Assembly (NCBI GenBank): GCA_029569475.1
Contig: JAKQSZ010000026.1
Span: 1 to 64,000 of the forward strand
From: Candidatus Eiseniibacteriota bacterium
Lineage (GTDB): Bacteria > Eisenbacteria > RBG-16-71-46 > CAIMUX01
Reading direction: 5' to 3'
Length of the DNA stretch: 64,000 nt
Shown here: positions 16,201 to 27,670 of the stretch, piece after piece
Position numbering within the stretch: the stretch's first letter is position 1
How the letters are laid out: the number at the start of each line of letters is the position of its first letter
Translations under genes and position numbers: made by a program
Notes under the pieces: model-generated
Seen by the model: only the letters and a program-made list of their open reading frames with translations
The model's database searches: none
Told to the model about the DNA's origin: nothing

Positions 16201-19200
16201 TGATCAACCCGGAGAGCCTGGTCCTGACGGGGCGGCGTCCTCCTCAAACGGCCGGCGGATCCGGCGGGCGACGGGTGAAGGAGCGCGGAGCGTTCCGCCG
16301 GGGGTTCGGGCGGCCGGTCTCGCTCATCTCGCTGACGGCTGTCGTTCTGAGCCTGGCGATGGCCGGAGTCACGGTCTCGGCCGAGAATCCGGTGAAGGTC
16401 CTCCGTTCCTCGTCCAGCGAGGTCACGGTCGAGATCACCGCCCCGATGCCTCTGGTCACCCCCGTGGACGGCGCCCCCGAGGTCTTTCTTGATGTGCCGG
16501 GGTGGAGCCGCACCTACGTGCCCGGCGCGCCTGATCTGCCGGTGGCGCGGTTCCAGGTGGCGCTGCCTGCCGGAATGCGGCCGGTTCTCGAGGTCGAGGT
16601 TCTGGAGTCGACCTCGATGGCCGGGCGGCCGGCGCCGGTGGCCACGGATCGGATCATCGATCGGGGTCCTCAGAGCCCGCCGGTCCAGGAAGCGATCCGG
16701 CGCGCCGACGAAGCGCAGTATGCCCTGCCGTATCCGGCGGCCTGGTCGGAGTTGGAGACGCCGGCGAAGATGCGAGCGCTGCGCGTGTTGCCGGTGGCAG
16801 TCTATCCCTACCGCTGGAATCCGCTGACCCGGGGGATTGACATCGCCTCGCGCCTGCGCCTGACCATCCGCTTCCATCGCGAGGTCCAGGGGCGTGGCCC
16901 CTCCATCCCCGGGCGGGAACGGTCGGTCACGGCGGACGGCCGCTGGGACCGCATGTACCGGGAGGCCGTGATCAACCCGGAGACCGTGCCGAGCGCGCTG
17001 ACGGCCCCGCCGCTGCGCTGGTCCGGCTCGGCCATGCGGCGCACGGCCCAGGAGGGCGCGGAGTGCCGGATCGAGGTCGACCGGGCGGGCATGTATCGCA
17101 TCGCGGCGGCCGACCTGGCGGCTCTGGGGTGGCCGGCGGAGGTGCCGTTGTCCGAGCTGTCCCTGACCGAGCGCTTCTTTGAGGAGACCGCGGAGGACCC
17201 CTTCCGGGAAGTGGACGTGCCGATCCGCATCCGCGATCTCGACGGCGACCAGCTCTTCGATGGCGACGACGACCTGTATTTCCTCGGCCGCACCATCTGG
17301 GAACGGCTGCGGCCTCCCGCCCGGGACAAGCGCTATGGGAGGAACCACGTCTACTGGCTTTCCCGGCGTCCCCTCGGCGGCGCCCGGATGGAGGTGGGGA
17401 CCTCGCTCGAGGGATCGGCCGGCCCGGCGCCCGAGACCTCCTTCGTGTGGACCTCGCGGATGGAGGGCGATGGCCTCTACCTGCTCTACCGCTCGGCCGA
17501 CGAGTCGAACAACCTGGTTCTGGGGACCAGGAACATCAAGGTCGATCACTTCCTCTGGTTCGGCGGCTTCCCCGACCCGGTCCGCCTGCGCTTCGACCTG
17601 CCCGGCTTCCAACAGGCCCTCGGACTGCGAGTGGCCCTGCAGGGCTACACGGTACCCGAGATCGCCAGGTCCGCGACCGTTCACCTGGCGGCCGGCCGCG
17701 ACGGGGACATGCGTCCCCTCCCCGGTCCGTTCACCGTGGGGATGTACGACGACTACCTCTACACCGCGGGCGAGCAGGAACTGGCGGGTCTGCCGTTGCA
17801 GGCGAGCGAGAACTACTTCCAGATCGAACAGGAACTCGAGAACTTCGGGGCCGGCGTCGACTGGCTCGAGTGGACCTGGCGCCGGGGCTTTGCGGCCACC
17901 GGGGACACCCTGGCCTGGAGCACCAACGCGCTCACCGGCGTCCGCGCCTACGAGGCCTCAGGATTCACCGCCGCGCAGCTCCTGCTCTTCGAGGTGACCG
18001 ATTCCACCGCCGCCCCCGATGGTTCGACGACCGGACCGCGGGTCCTGACCTACGAGCCTTCGCAGTACAGCGGGGGCGTCCTGCGCACCCGTTTCGACGC
18101 CGGCGCCGGGCAAAAGCCGCGGGTCTTCCTGGCGTTGGCGCCGGAATCGGCGGCGCGGCCGCTCCGGCTTTCGCTGGTCGACGCGCCCGACCTGGCGGCG
18201 CCGGAGGGGGAACCCGAGGATCTCCTCATCGTGACCGTGCCCGAGTTCCTTCCGTCCTTCCAGGAACTGGCCGAACAGCGGCGCCGCGAGGGCTTTGCCG
18301 CGCGCATCGTCATGATCGAGGACGTGTACAACCAGTTCAACGGCGGGCGGGCCTGGCCGACCGCGCTGCGCAATTATCTCCGCTATCTTTTCCGCACCCG
18401 GACCGAGCCGCCGTCGTTCCTTCTCCTGGGCGGGGAGGCCAGCGATGACTTCGCCAATGTCATGGATGCCAGCGGGCGCAACTTCGTCCCGACCCAGACG
18501 CTCTTTTCCAACGCCTTCGCCAGTCAACCCGAACTCGTCTCCACCGACGAGTGGTTCGTCGACAACCTCGCCGATGACTCCCTGGGGGCGGACAGCCTGG
18601 ACTTCTACCCGGACATGAGCGTGGGGCGGCTGCCGGTGCAGTCGGAGGCCGAGGCCGCGCTGGTGGTCGAGAAGATCCTCGATTACGGCGAAGTGCGCAA
18701 CACCGACACTTGGCGGAGCCGCGGCTGCGTGGTCGCCGACGACGAGTTCTCCGGCGCGATCACGTTCAACAACCCGTCCTACCACTTCAACGGCAGCCGC
18801 CCCCTGCGCCAGCAGCCGCCCTCCAACGACTCGGTTTTCATCTGGTCCTGCCGCGAGGTCCTGCGGATGATCCGGGAGGAGGCGAACCTGCCCTTCTTCG
18901 CCGCCGACTCCTTCTTCAACTATCAATACATGGATACGGTAGCCTGCCTGTCGCGCTGCCGCGCCGACAGCATCATCCGGATCGGAGAGGATTGCCGGGC
19001 CTGGAAGACGCCGCCGCGTCCGCCGGACTCCGACCCGGGGGCCCTCGGTTGGTTCACCCCGCGGGACGTCGACATCCCGTGGACGACCATCGATCCGTTC
19101 GACACCCATACCGACAACTACGACTTCGGCTACGAGTACATGTTCCGGGGCCGCCCGGGCAGCCCGCTGCCGGGATTGCGCGACGTGCTCAGCCGGGGGC

Positions 19201-20702
19201 ATCTCTTCGTCAACTACCAGGGACACGCCAACGCGCGGATCATGAGCCACGAGATCATCCTGATCGACGCGCCCTTCGTCCGCGCCGACGTGCCGGCCCT
19301 GGAGAACCAGGGGAAGCCCTTCTTCTTCATGGGCTACGGCTGCCACCTGGCCTCGCACTCCACCACCGAGGAAGTGTCGACCGGCGATTGCATCGCTGAG
19401 AAGATGCTCCTGCTCGACCGCAACCGCGGAGCCATTGCCTCGCTGGCGTCCACCGGCTACGAGTGGCTCTCCGTCAACCACTACATGAACATCGGCCTCA
19501 TGCGGGCCTGGTTCGTCCAGCCACCGCAGGAGGACGGCAAGGCTCGCTGGCGGCTGGGGGAGATCCTGACCCAGGGCAAGTGGCAGATGCTGGACATGTA
19601 CGGCGCGGCGAATCCGTCGGCCCGGGGCCAGTCGCAGACCTACAATCTTCTCGGGGATCCGACGCTGCCGATCGCGAGCCTGTCCCGGCCGGAGATCGAC
19701 CTGCGGGTCAACTGCGACGCCGAGGAGTTCCCCCCGACCTCCTGGGAGGACTGCGAACCCTGGCAGGATGGGCAACTCCTGGTGGCGCCGGCCGGGCAGG
19801 ACAGCGCCATCGTGCTGGCCCGCCTGAACACGACCGTGATCTCGGTCGACGATGTCGTGGTGACCGACAACGGGGTCGAACTGCCCGACTCGGTCTTCAC
19901 CCTGGTCCCCGATCCGGTGGATTCCCTGACGACGGCCTGGCTGCGCTACCCGGTGGATCTCGATGTTCCGCTGGAGGACCACACGATCAAGCTGCGGGTG
20001 GTGGACACGTCAGGGCGGTCTGCCGAGATCAGCCTGCTGCTTCATCTCGACACGCGCTTCCTGGTCCGCCGCGACGGCGGCCTCGAGGAGATCCGGGATG
20101 ACGAGCCCTTCTTCATCGAGCAGGGCGATACGGTGACGGTTCAGATCAAGGCCCCGGCGGACATCGACCCCGAGCAGCTCTCGCTGTGGCTGGAGGATGA
20201 CCCGGAACAGCCGACCGGGTTCGAACGCCGGCTGGACGCTGATGCCCCGAGCGGGGCCGGGCGGGAGTGGAGCATCTCGGCGACCATCCCGCTCGGTCTG
20301 CCCGAGGCGCGGTACGAGCTGGCCGTCCGCATGCAGCGTTGGGATGGCGAGACGGCCTCGCGTTCCGTCCGCATCTTCACCGGAGGCGACCCGGAAGGCC
20401 CCGGCGCCGTACGCCTGCTGGAGGTGTACAACTTCCCGAACCCGTTCGACGGGACCACGGGCTTCTTCTACCGGCTCAGCGGTTCGGCCGATCGGGCGCG
20501 GGTGCGGGTCTACACGACCAGTGGGCGGGAGATCTGGAGCCGAGAAGGTCCCGCCGACATCAACATGAATGTCATCGAATGGGATGGACGCGACGGAGAC
20601 GGAGACGAGATCGGCAACGGCGTGTACTTCTACAAGCTCGAGGTGCGGACCGGGACCGGCAAGACCCTGAGCCGCATCGAGAAGCTGGCGCGCGTGCGCT
20701 GA
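16200..20702 (+). CDS. Gingipain-like C25 family cysteine protease with FlgD-Ig/type IX sorting domain
   Basis: 1500 residues. An N-terminal propeptide-like beta region carries a hydrophobic stretch near residues 40-60 (VVLSLAMAGVTVSA) acting as a late signal peptide. The peptidase C25 domain spans about residues 670-1120: LLIVTVPEFLPSFQELAEQR, FLLLGGEASDD, the catalytic His in NYQGHAN (His1009) and the catalytic Cys in FFMGYGCHLASH (Cys1048). Ig-like domains follow, and the last 90 residues (YNFPNPFDGTTGFFYRL, then WDGRDGDGDEIGNGVYFYKL) are the FlgD-Ig/type A sorting domain of type IX substrates. The architecture resembles PorU or secreted gingipain-like proteases. Start chosen at ATG 16200 with AAGGAG 6 bases upstream. 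Confidence 0.85.
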   Translation: MINPESLVLTGRRPPQTAGGSGGRRVKERGAFRRGFGRPVSLISLTAVVLSLAMAGVTVSAENPVKVLRSSSSEVTVEITAPMPLVTPVDGAPEVFLDVPGWSRTYVPGAPDLPVARFQVALPAGMRPVLEVEVLESTSMAGRPAPVATDRIIDRGPQSPPVQEAIRRADEAQYALPYPAAWSELETPAKMRALRVLPVAVYPYRWNPLTRGIDIASRLRLTIRFHREVQGRGPSIPGRERSVTADGRWDRMYREAVINPETVPSALTAPPLRWSGSAMRRTAQEGAECRIEVDRAGMYRIAAADLAALGWPAEVPLSELSLTERFFEETAEDPFREVDVPIRIRDLDGDQLFDGDDDLYFLGRTIWERLRPPARDKRYGRNHVYWLSRRPLGGARMEVGTSLEGSAGPAPETSFVWTSRMEGDGLYLLYRSADESNNLVLGTRNIKVDHFLWFGGFPDPVRLRFDLPGFQQALGLRVALQGYTVPEIARSATVHLAAGRDGDMRPLPGPFTVGMYDDYLYTAGEQELAGLPLQASENYFQIEQELENFGAGVDWLEWTWRRGFAATGDTLAWSTNALTGVRAYEASGFTAAQLLLFEVTDSTAAPDGSTTGPRVLTYEPSQYSGGVLRTRFDAGAGQKPRVFLALAPESAARPLRLSLVDAPDLAAPEGEPEDLLIVTVPEFLPSFQELAEQRRREGFAARIVMIEDVYNQFNGGRAWPTALRNYLRYLFRTRTEPPSFLLLGGEASDDFANVMDASGRNFVPTQTLFSNAFASQPELVSTDEWFVDNLADDSLGADSLDFYPDMSVGRLPVQSEAEAALVVEKILDYGEVRNTDTWRSRGCVVADDEFSGAITFNNPSYHFNGSRPLRQQPPSNDSVFIWSCREVLRMIREEANLPFFAADSFFNYQYMDTVACLSRCRADSIIRIGEDCRAWKTPPRPPDSDPGALGWFTPRDVDIPWTTIDPFDTHTDNYDFGYEYMFRGRPGSPLPGLRDVLSRGHLFVNYQGHANARIMSHEIILIDAPFVRADVPALENQGKPFFFMGYGCHLASHSTTEEVSTGDCIAEKMLLLDRNRGAIASLASTGYEWLSVNHYMNIGLMRAWFVQPPQEDGKARWRLGEILTQGKWQMLDMYGAANPSARGQSQTYNLLGDPTLPIASLSRPEIDLRVNCDAEEFPPTSWEDCEPWQDGQLLVAPAGQDSAIVLARLNTTVISVDDVVVTDNGVELPDSVFTLVPDPVDSLTTAWLRYPVDLDVPLEDHTIKLRVVDTSGRSAEISLLLHLDTRFLVRRDGGLEEIRDDEPFFIEQGDTVTVQIKAPADIDPEQLSLWLEDDPEQPTGFERRLDADAPSGAGREWSISATIPLGLPEARYELAVRMQRWDGETASRSVRIFTGGDPEGPGAVRLLEVYNFPNPFDGTTGFFYRLSGSADRARVRVYTTSGREIWSREGPADINMNVIEWDGRDGDGDEIGNGVYFYKLEVRTGTGKTLSRIEKLARVR

Positions 20703-20731
20703 GGCCGGCTCCGGGGCCGGTCTGGGATTGC

Positions 20732-20765
20732 CAGGCACGCCGCAACCGAGGGCGCGGCGTGCCTG
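20732..20765 (+). terminator. 12-bp hairpin downstream of the C25 gene
   Basis: CAGGCACGCCGC (20732-20743) pairs perfectly with 20754-20765 around a 10-base loop, 30 bases after the C25 stop. No T-run follows, so it is a probable 3'-end structure rather than a proven Rho-independent terminator. Confidence 0.6.
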
Positions 20766-20836
20766 AGCGCATCCGGTGCGCAGCCGGAGGGTGAACCGGC
20801 CCGTGGGCGTCCGTGGGAGAATGCGTCCATTGGTAG

Positions 20837-20862
20837 ATGCATCCGTGGGATGCATCCGTGGG
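20837..20862. repeat. 13-bp tandem duplication upstream of clpB
   Basis: ATGCATCCGTGGG is repeated exactly at 20837-20849 and 20850-20862; degenerate copies (GCGTCCGTGGGAGA, ATGCGTCCATTGG) precede it from 20808. It sits about 60 bases before the clpB start, where a regulatory site would be expected. Confidence 0.6.
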
Positions 20863-20922
20863 AGGTCGAACGCGGCCGGCAGGGAGGCCGGCGCCGCGCG
20901 GCCATAGGCCATGGGGTTGGAC

Positions 20923-23537
<2,615 letters not shown>

Positions 23538-23541
<4 letters not shown>

Positions 23542-23567
23542 CAGACGGCATCTCCCGCGGCTACTCT
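23538..23567 (+). promoter_or_regulatory. Strong sigma-70-like promoter
   Basis: TTGACA (23538-23543), 18-bp spacer, TACTCT (23562-23567). The -35 box overlaps the clpB stop codon. It would drive the small secreted protein gene starting at 23631. Confidence 0.7.
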
Positions 23568-23630
23568 AGAGCTTGGACCGGTCCAACTCCGGCCCGCGGT
23601 TCGGTTCCCATCGGGAGCATGGAGGTGGTT

Positions 23631-23966
23631 ATGCGCGGCCAGGCCAGTTTCGGATGGCTTCTTGTCGCGGTCGTGGCAGTGATCTTCGCGGCTGCCCCAG
23701 CGTGGGCCGCCGACCCCGGAGCTCAAGCCACGTCCAGCGTTCACGGTTCAACAGCTTCACCGCTCGACGACGTCATTCCGCAGGATCCGCCCGATCTGGG
23801 CGGGACCCGGGACGGCGGCGATCCGGATGAATGCGGCATTTTCGCTTCCTGCCGGGTGCACGCCGCATCGCTTCACCGGCGCTGCCCCGACTCGGCCGGC
23901 GAGCAATTCCTCGCGGATCTCCTTAGGCTGGCCGTGCGCCTCGGCGCCTGGCAGCAGGTCCGCTGA
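23631..23966 (+). CDS. Small secreted protein of unknown function
   Basis: 111 residues. Starts at ATG 23631 with GGAGGTGG directly upstream. A clear Sec signal peptide (hydrophobic core FGWLLVAVVAVIFAAA, cleavage site after AWA) is followed by about 85 residues, acidic and Asp/Pro-rich first, then containing two Cys (ECGIFASCR) and one further Cys (HRRCPD). No family recognised. It has its own strong promoter and precedes the TPR/sigma-54 activator by 54 bases, so the two may be functionally linked, for example as sensor input or target; this is speculation. Confidence 0.6.
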   Translation: MRGQASFGWLLVAVVAVIFAAAPAWAADPGAQATSSVHGSTASPLDDVIPQDPPDLGGTRDGGDPDECGIFASCRVHAASLHRRCPDSAGEQFLADLLRLAVRLGAWQQVR

Positions 23967-24020
23967 GTGATCGATCAAAGACTGGCGAAGTAACACCCTT
24001 GCGGCCTACCCTGCGGGACC

Positions 24021-27000
24021 ATGGATGATCTCCGCCGACAGCCGCCGGACCCCGAAGCGGGGACCGGCGCGGGTGCAGACCCCAACGCCTTGAGCCACGG
24101 CGCCCGAACGGCGCCATCTCCGGGGTTCGAGGTCGGGGACATCTACGCGTCGGGGGGAGAGCACGAGCAGGCCCTCCGCGTCTACCTGGACGCCTGGCCG
24201 CACGTTCAGTCCGACCCCGATGATCTCCAGACGACTTTTGGACTGGCCCGCCGCATCGCATTCTGCCTGGACCGGCTCGGCCGCCATCAAGAAGCCATCC
24301 GCCTGCTGGAGCCAGTCCTGGAACGGGAACTCGCTGAGCCCGAGGCCCTCACCGGCACCCTGCGCCTGGAGATCGGCCGGTGCCGCCTGGTGCTTGGCAA
24401 GAGCTACTACGAGGCCGGCCGCATGGCCGAGGCCGAGGCTCAGGGGCTGCTTTGCGCCCGCTACCTCCAGCAGGCGCAGACCGCCGAGCCAGGCTTCGCG
24501 CTGAACCTCCTCGGAACCGTCGCCTATCGCCGGGGCGACATTGATCTCGCCCGAACCCACTGGCTGGCCGCCCAGGCGCACTTCCGCAGCCGGGGGGACA
24601 TCGGCAACCTGGCGCTGAGCTACATCAACCTGGGCAACGTCCACAAGCAGCGGTGCGAGTGCAATCGCGCCCTGGAACACTACCAGGCCGCGTTCTATCT
24701 GCGCGCTGCGGAGCAGGACTTCCGCGATCAGGCCGGGATCCTGCAGAACATCGGGCTCGTGCAACTTCGCCTTGGGCGCTTCGCCGAGGCGCGGGCGCGC
24801 CTGGAGGAAGGCCTCCGCCGGGCCGAGCAGGCCCACGATCGCACACGGGCGGTCCGCGCCCGCATTGCCCTGGCGCGTCTGGCACGCGAGGCGCTCGATC
24901 TCGAGTCAGCCCGCCTGCACCTCGCTGCCTGCCGGCCGCAGGACGAGCCGCTGCCGGAGCGGGAAGGGTGCCTCCTGCTGCTGGAACGCGCCCGCCTGGC
25001 GCATCTCGATGGACACGAAGCCGAGGCCGAGGCGGCCTTGCGCGAGGTGAAGCACCGGGTCAGCCGTCTGGCCGCGCAGGGCGACCTCATGGCCGAGTGC
25101 CACCTCTGCGAAGGCATCTTCCAGGTCGACCGCGGCAGCCCGGACGAGGCGCTCGAGTGCCTTGAGCGGGCCCTCTCCCTGGCCATCGACGCACGCGACC
25201 GGGAGCAGGAAAACCGCGCCCTCCTGGGATTGATCGAGGTCGGCCTGCGGCTGGGCGGGCGCGACGAGGCCGTCAAGCGATTTGCCACGCTGGAAGACCG
25301 TCTCCGCCACTCCGAGGAGACCCCGCACCTGGCCTGTCTGTATGAGCGTCGTGGCCTGGCCGAACTGGAGGGCCAGAGCGACCCCGCGGCCGCCTTGCAC
25401 TGGCTGACGAAGGCGCGGGACCTCTGGCGCCACCTCACGCTGCCCCGGGTGGAGGCGCGCAGCGAACTCCAGATCAGCCGGGCGCTGGTGCGGCTGGGCC
25501 GGATGGCCGAGGCTTCCGCCAACGTCCTGCGTGTGCGGGAACGCCTGGGCGCACCGCGATCCTCGGTCCCCTCGCTCGAAGTCCTGCTGGCTCGCCTGGA
25601 CGAGGACCTCAGCCGGCATCAACCGGCCCCGGCGACGCTGGATGGCCAGGCGGCCCTGATCCGGTTGGAGGAGATTCTCGGCGCCGGGCAGAGCGTCGGG
25701 GAGAAGTTGCGCGGAATGCTCTCCCTTGTGGTCGAGGCGCTCGGCGCTGACGGAGCCCTTCTGGCGCGCGTCCAGGAGGAGACGGCCGAAGTTCTCTCCA
25801 GTGTCTCGATGGGGCGTCTGCTGGGCAAACGCACGCTCAGCCTGCCGGCTCTGGGCTGGTCCAGGGACCGCGCGAGCGGCGTGTTGCTGCACGCTCCGGG
25901 AAGCGGGGTGCAGACCTCGATGCTGATCCCCGCCCGTTTCTTCGGCCAGGAGCACCTGGTGCTGCTGGAGCGGCGCGACCCGGCCCGGCCGGCGTACGTT
26001 CGCTCGGACGTCGACTATGCCCTGGTCCTGCTGACCGAGGCCGGGCGCCGCCTGCGTCCCGAACCGGCATCCGGGCGGCTCGATTCGACCCTCGAGGCGG
26101 CCAACGGGAACATCTACCTGGCCGACGTGGTCACGCAGAACCCCCGCATGCTTTCGATCCTTGAGCTGATCCGCAAGGTGGGGGACAGCGACCTTTCGAT
26201 CCTTCTGCAGGGGGAAACCGGCACGGGGAAGAAGCTGCTGGCCCAGGCGATCCACCGGACGAGCCCGCGGCGGGATCGTCCCTTGGTCACCGTGGATTGC
26301 GCGGCGCTGCCCGACAGCCTCCTGGAGAGCGAGCTGTTCGGCCACACCAAGGGCGCGTTCACCGGCGCGACCCAGGACCGGGTCGGGCTGCTCGAAGAGG
26401 CCAACGGCGGCACGATCTTCCTCGACGAAATCGACAAGGCCGGCCAGCCGGTTCAGCGGCGCTTCCTCCACATGCTCGACTCGGGGGAGGTCCGCCCCGT
26501 CGGCTCGACCGGCTACCGTCGGCTCGACGTGCGCGTGGTCTGCGCGACCAGTTGCCCGGATCTCCGGCAGGAAGTCCAGGAAGGACGCTTCCTCAAGGAT
26601 CTGTACTACCGGTTGAACGACATCGCCATCGTGGTGCCGGCGCTGCGCGAGCGGCCCGAGGATGTGGCATTGCTCGCGGAGTGGTACATTGAACTCTTTG
26701 CGGGCCGGCTCGGACGGGAGATCGCGGGGGTAGCGCCCGCCTTCCATCAAGCGCTGGCCGCGCACTCCTGGCCAGGCAACGTCCGCGAGCTGGAAAAGGC
26801 CATCCGGCGCGCCGTGACGCTGGCCGAACCGAACGCCCTCCTGCAGCCCGATCTGCTGCCCGCGACGGTCCTGGAGTCGTGGGAGCACACGGGGACGGCG
26901 GGAGGCCGGTCCTTGAGGGAGAAGATGGAACGGTTTGAACGGAACCTTCTGGTGGAGGTTTTGGAACAGACGAAGTGGAACCGTACCCGGGCCGCGGCCG

Positions 27001-27080
27001 AGCTCGGGCTTTCCCGAAAGGGTCTGAAGAACAAGATCTGCCGTTACGGCCTGGATCGCCGGCGCTCTCGCCAGAGCTGA
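24021..27080 (+). CDS. Sigma-54-dependent activator with N-terminal TPR array and GAF-like domain
   Basis: 1019 residues. Residues about 30-520 form a TPR array (for example LALSYINLGNVHKQRCECNR, LGRHQEAIRLLEPVLE) as in MalT/NphR-like signalling proteins. A GAF-like region follows at about 545-690. The AAA+ sigma-54 interaction domain has Walker A GETGTGKK (from 731), GAFTGA (778-783), Walker B GGTIFLDEID and the sensor motif PWP-like SWPGNVRELEKAI. A Fis-type HTH (KWNRTRAAAELGLSRKGLKNK) ends the protein. It activates RpoN promoters by ATP hydrolysis; the signal is probably a protein or peptide bound by the TPRs. No good ribosome site precedes ATG 24021, and a -10-like TACCCT lies only 8 bases upstream, so a leaderless mRNA is possible. 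Confidence 0.88.
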   Translation: MDDLRRQPPDPEAGTGAGADPNALSHGARTAPSPGFEVGDIYASGGEHEQALRVYLDAWPHVQSDPDDLQTTFGLARRIAFCLDRLGRHQEAIRLLEPVLERELAEPEALTGTLRLEIGRCRLVLGKSYYEAGRMAEAEAQGLLCARYLQQAQTAEPGFALNLLGTVAYRRGDIDLARTHWLAAQAHFRSRGDIGNLALSYINLGNVHKQRCECNRALEHYQAAFYLRAAEQDFRDQAGILQNIGLVQLRLGRFAEARARLEEGLRRAEQAHDRTRAVRARIALARLAREALDLESARLHLAACRPQDEPLPEREGCLLLLERARLAHLDGHEAEAEAALREVKHRVSRLAAQGDLMAECHLCEGIFQVDRGSPDEALECLERALSLAIDARDREQENRALLGLIEVGLRLGGRDEAVKRFATLEDRLRHSEETPHLACLYERRGLAELEGQSDPAAALHWLTKARDLWRHLTLPRVEARSELQISRALVRLGRMAEASANVLRVRERLGAPRSSVPSLEVLLARLDEDLSRHQPAPATLDGQAALIRLEEILGAGQSVGEKLRGMLSLVVEALGADGALLARVQEETAEVLSSVSMGRLLGKRTLSLPALGWSRDRASGVLLHAPGSGVQTSMLIPARFFGQEHLVLLERRDPARPAYVRSDVDYALVLLTEAGRRLRPEPASGRLDSTLEAANGNIYLADVVTQNPRMLSILELIRKVGDSDLSILLQGETGTGKKLLAQAIHRTSPRRDRPLVTVDCAALPDSLLESELFGHTKGAFTGATQDRVGLLEEANGGTIFLDEIDKAGQPVQRRFLHMLDSGEVRPVGSTGYRRLDVRVVCATSCPDLRQEVQEGRFLKDLYYRLNDIAIVVPALRERPEDVALLAEWYIELFAGRLGREIAGVAPAFHQALAAHSWPGNVRELEKAIRRAVTLAEPNALLQPDLLPATVLESWEHTGTAGGRSLREKMERFERNLLVEVLEQTKWNRTRAAAELGLSRKGLKNKICRYGLDRRRSRQS

Positions 27081-27142
27081 CCGCTGCCGCTCCGGGGCAT
27101 CCCGGGGCATTCGGATTCAGGGCGTACCCGTGGAGACGGGGA

Positions 27143-27168
27143 CCAGCGATTCGCTGGGCCTTTTTTTT
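27143..27168 (+). terminator. Rho-independent terminator
   Basis: CCAGCG (27143-27148) and CGCTGG (27152-27157) form a 6-bp stem with a 3-base loop, followed by GCC and eight T residues (27161-27168). It ends the activator transcript but lies only 13 bases before the EIIA start codon, so EIIA is either expressed by read-through or the element is an attenuator. Confidence 0.8.
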
Positions 27169-27181
27169 CGACAAGATTTCT

Positions 27182-27670
27182 ATGCCAGACACAAATCCCC
27201 GCGTCAGCCTCCGAGGACTCCTGCGGCGCGACTGCATCCAGTTGCACGAGCCCTCCAAGGACAAGAAAGAACTGATCCAGCGGATGGTCAACCGTCTCGC
27301 CGAAGTCGGAGTGGTGGAAGACATCGCCGCCGTGACCAATGCCCTGCTCGAGCGCGAGCGCGTCATGAGCACCGGGATCGGGGGGGGCGTCGCCGTCCCC
27401 CACGCGCAGAGCCCCCACGTCCAGGAACTGGCCGTCGCCCTGAGCCGCCCGCTGGAACCCATCCCGTTCGAGTCGCTCGATGAGCGCCCGGTCGGGCTGA
27501 TCTTCATGATTGTCGGGCCCGAGGAGAGGGGGGGATTCATCCGGATCCTGGCCCGCATTTCCCGTCTGCTCTATAGCGGCGAACTGCAAGCCCGGCTGCT
27601 GGCAGCCCGCAACTCCGAGGAGGTGATCGCCGCCGTCGGTGAGGAAGAGGAGCGGCTCAAGGGGTGTTGA
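27182..27670 (+). CDS. PTS EIIA domain protein (fructose/Ntr type)
   Basis: 162 residues. The stretch TGIGGGVAVPHAQSPHV contains the phosphorylated His of EIIA(Fru/Ntr), and KKELIQRMVNRLAEVG, FMIVGPEERGGFIRILARI and the C-terminal helix fit the PtsN/FruA family. It acts as a phosphocarrier; as a single-domain protein without EIIB/EIIC nearby it is more likely regulatory (PtsN-like) than sugar-transporting. There is no clear Shine-Dalgarno before ATG 27182, and a strong terminator sits just upstream. The next gene overlaps its stop codon by 7 bases. Confidence 0.85.
   Translation: MPDTNPRVSLRGLLRRDCIQLHEPSKDKKELIQRMVNRLAEVGVVEDIAAVTNALLERERVMSTGIGGGVAVPHAQSPHVQELAVALSRPLEPIPFESLDERPVGLIFMIVGPEERGGFIRILARISRLLYSGELQARLLAARNSEEVIAAVGEEEERLKGC

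Noticed and set aside
20911..20922. ATG 20911 as clpB start
   Set aside because: No Shine-Dalgarno; ATG 20923 gives the usual ClpB N-terminus and places Walker A at residue 207.
23976..24020. Sigma-54 promoter before the RpoN-type activator
   Set aside because: TGGC and TTGC elements are present, but the GG-to-GC spacing is 15 rather than the required 10 bases.
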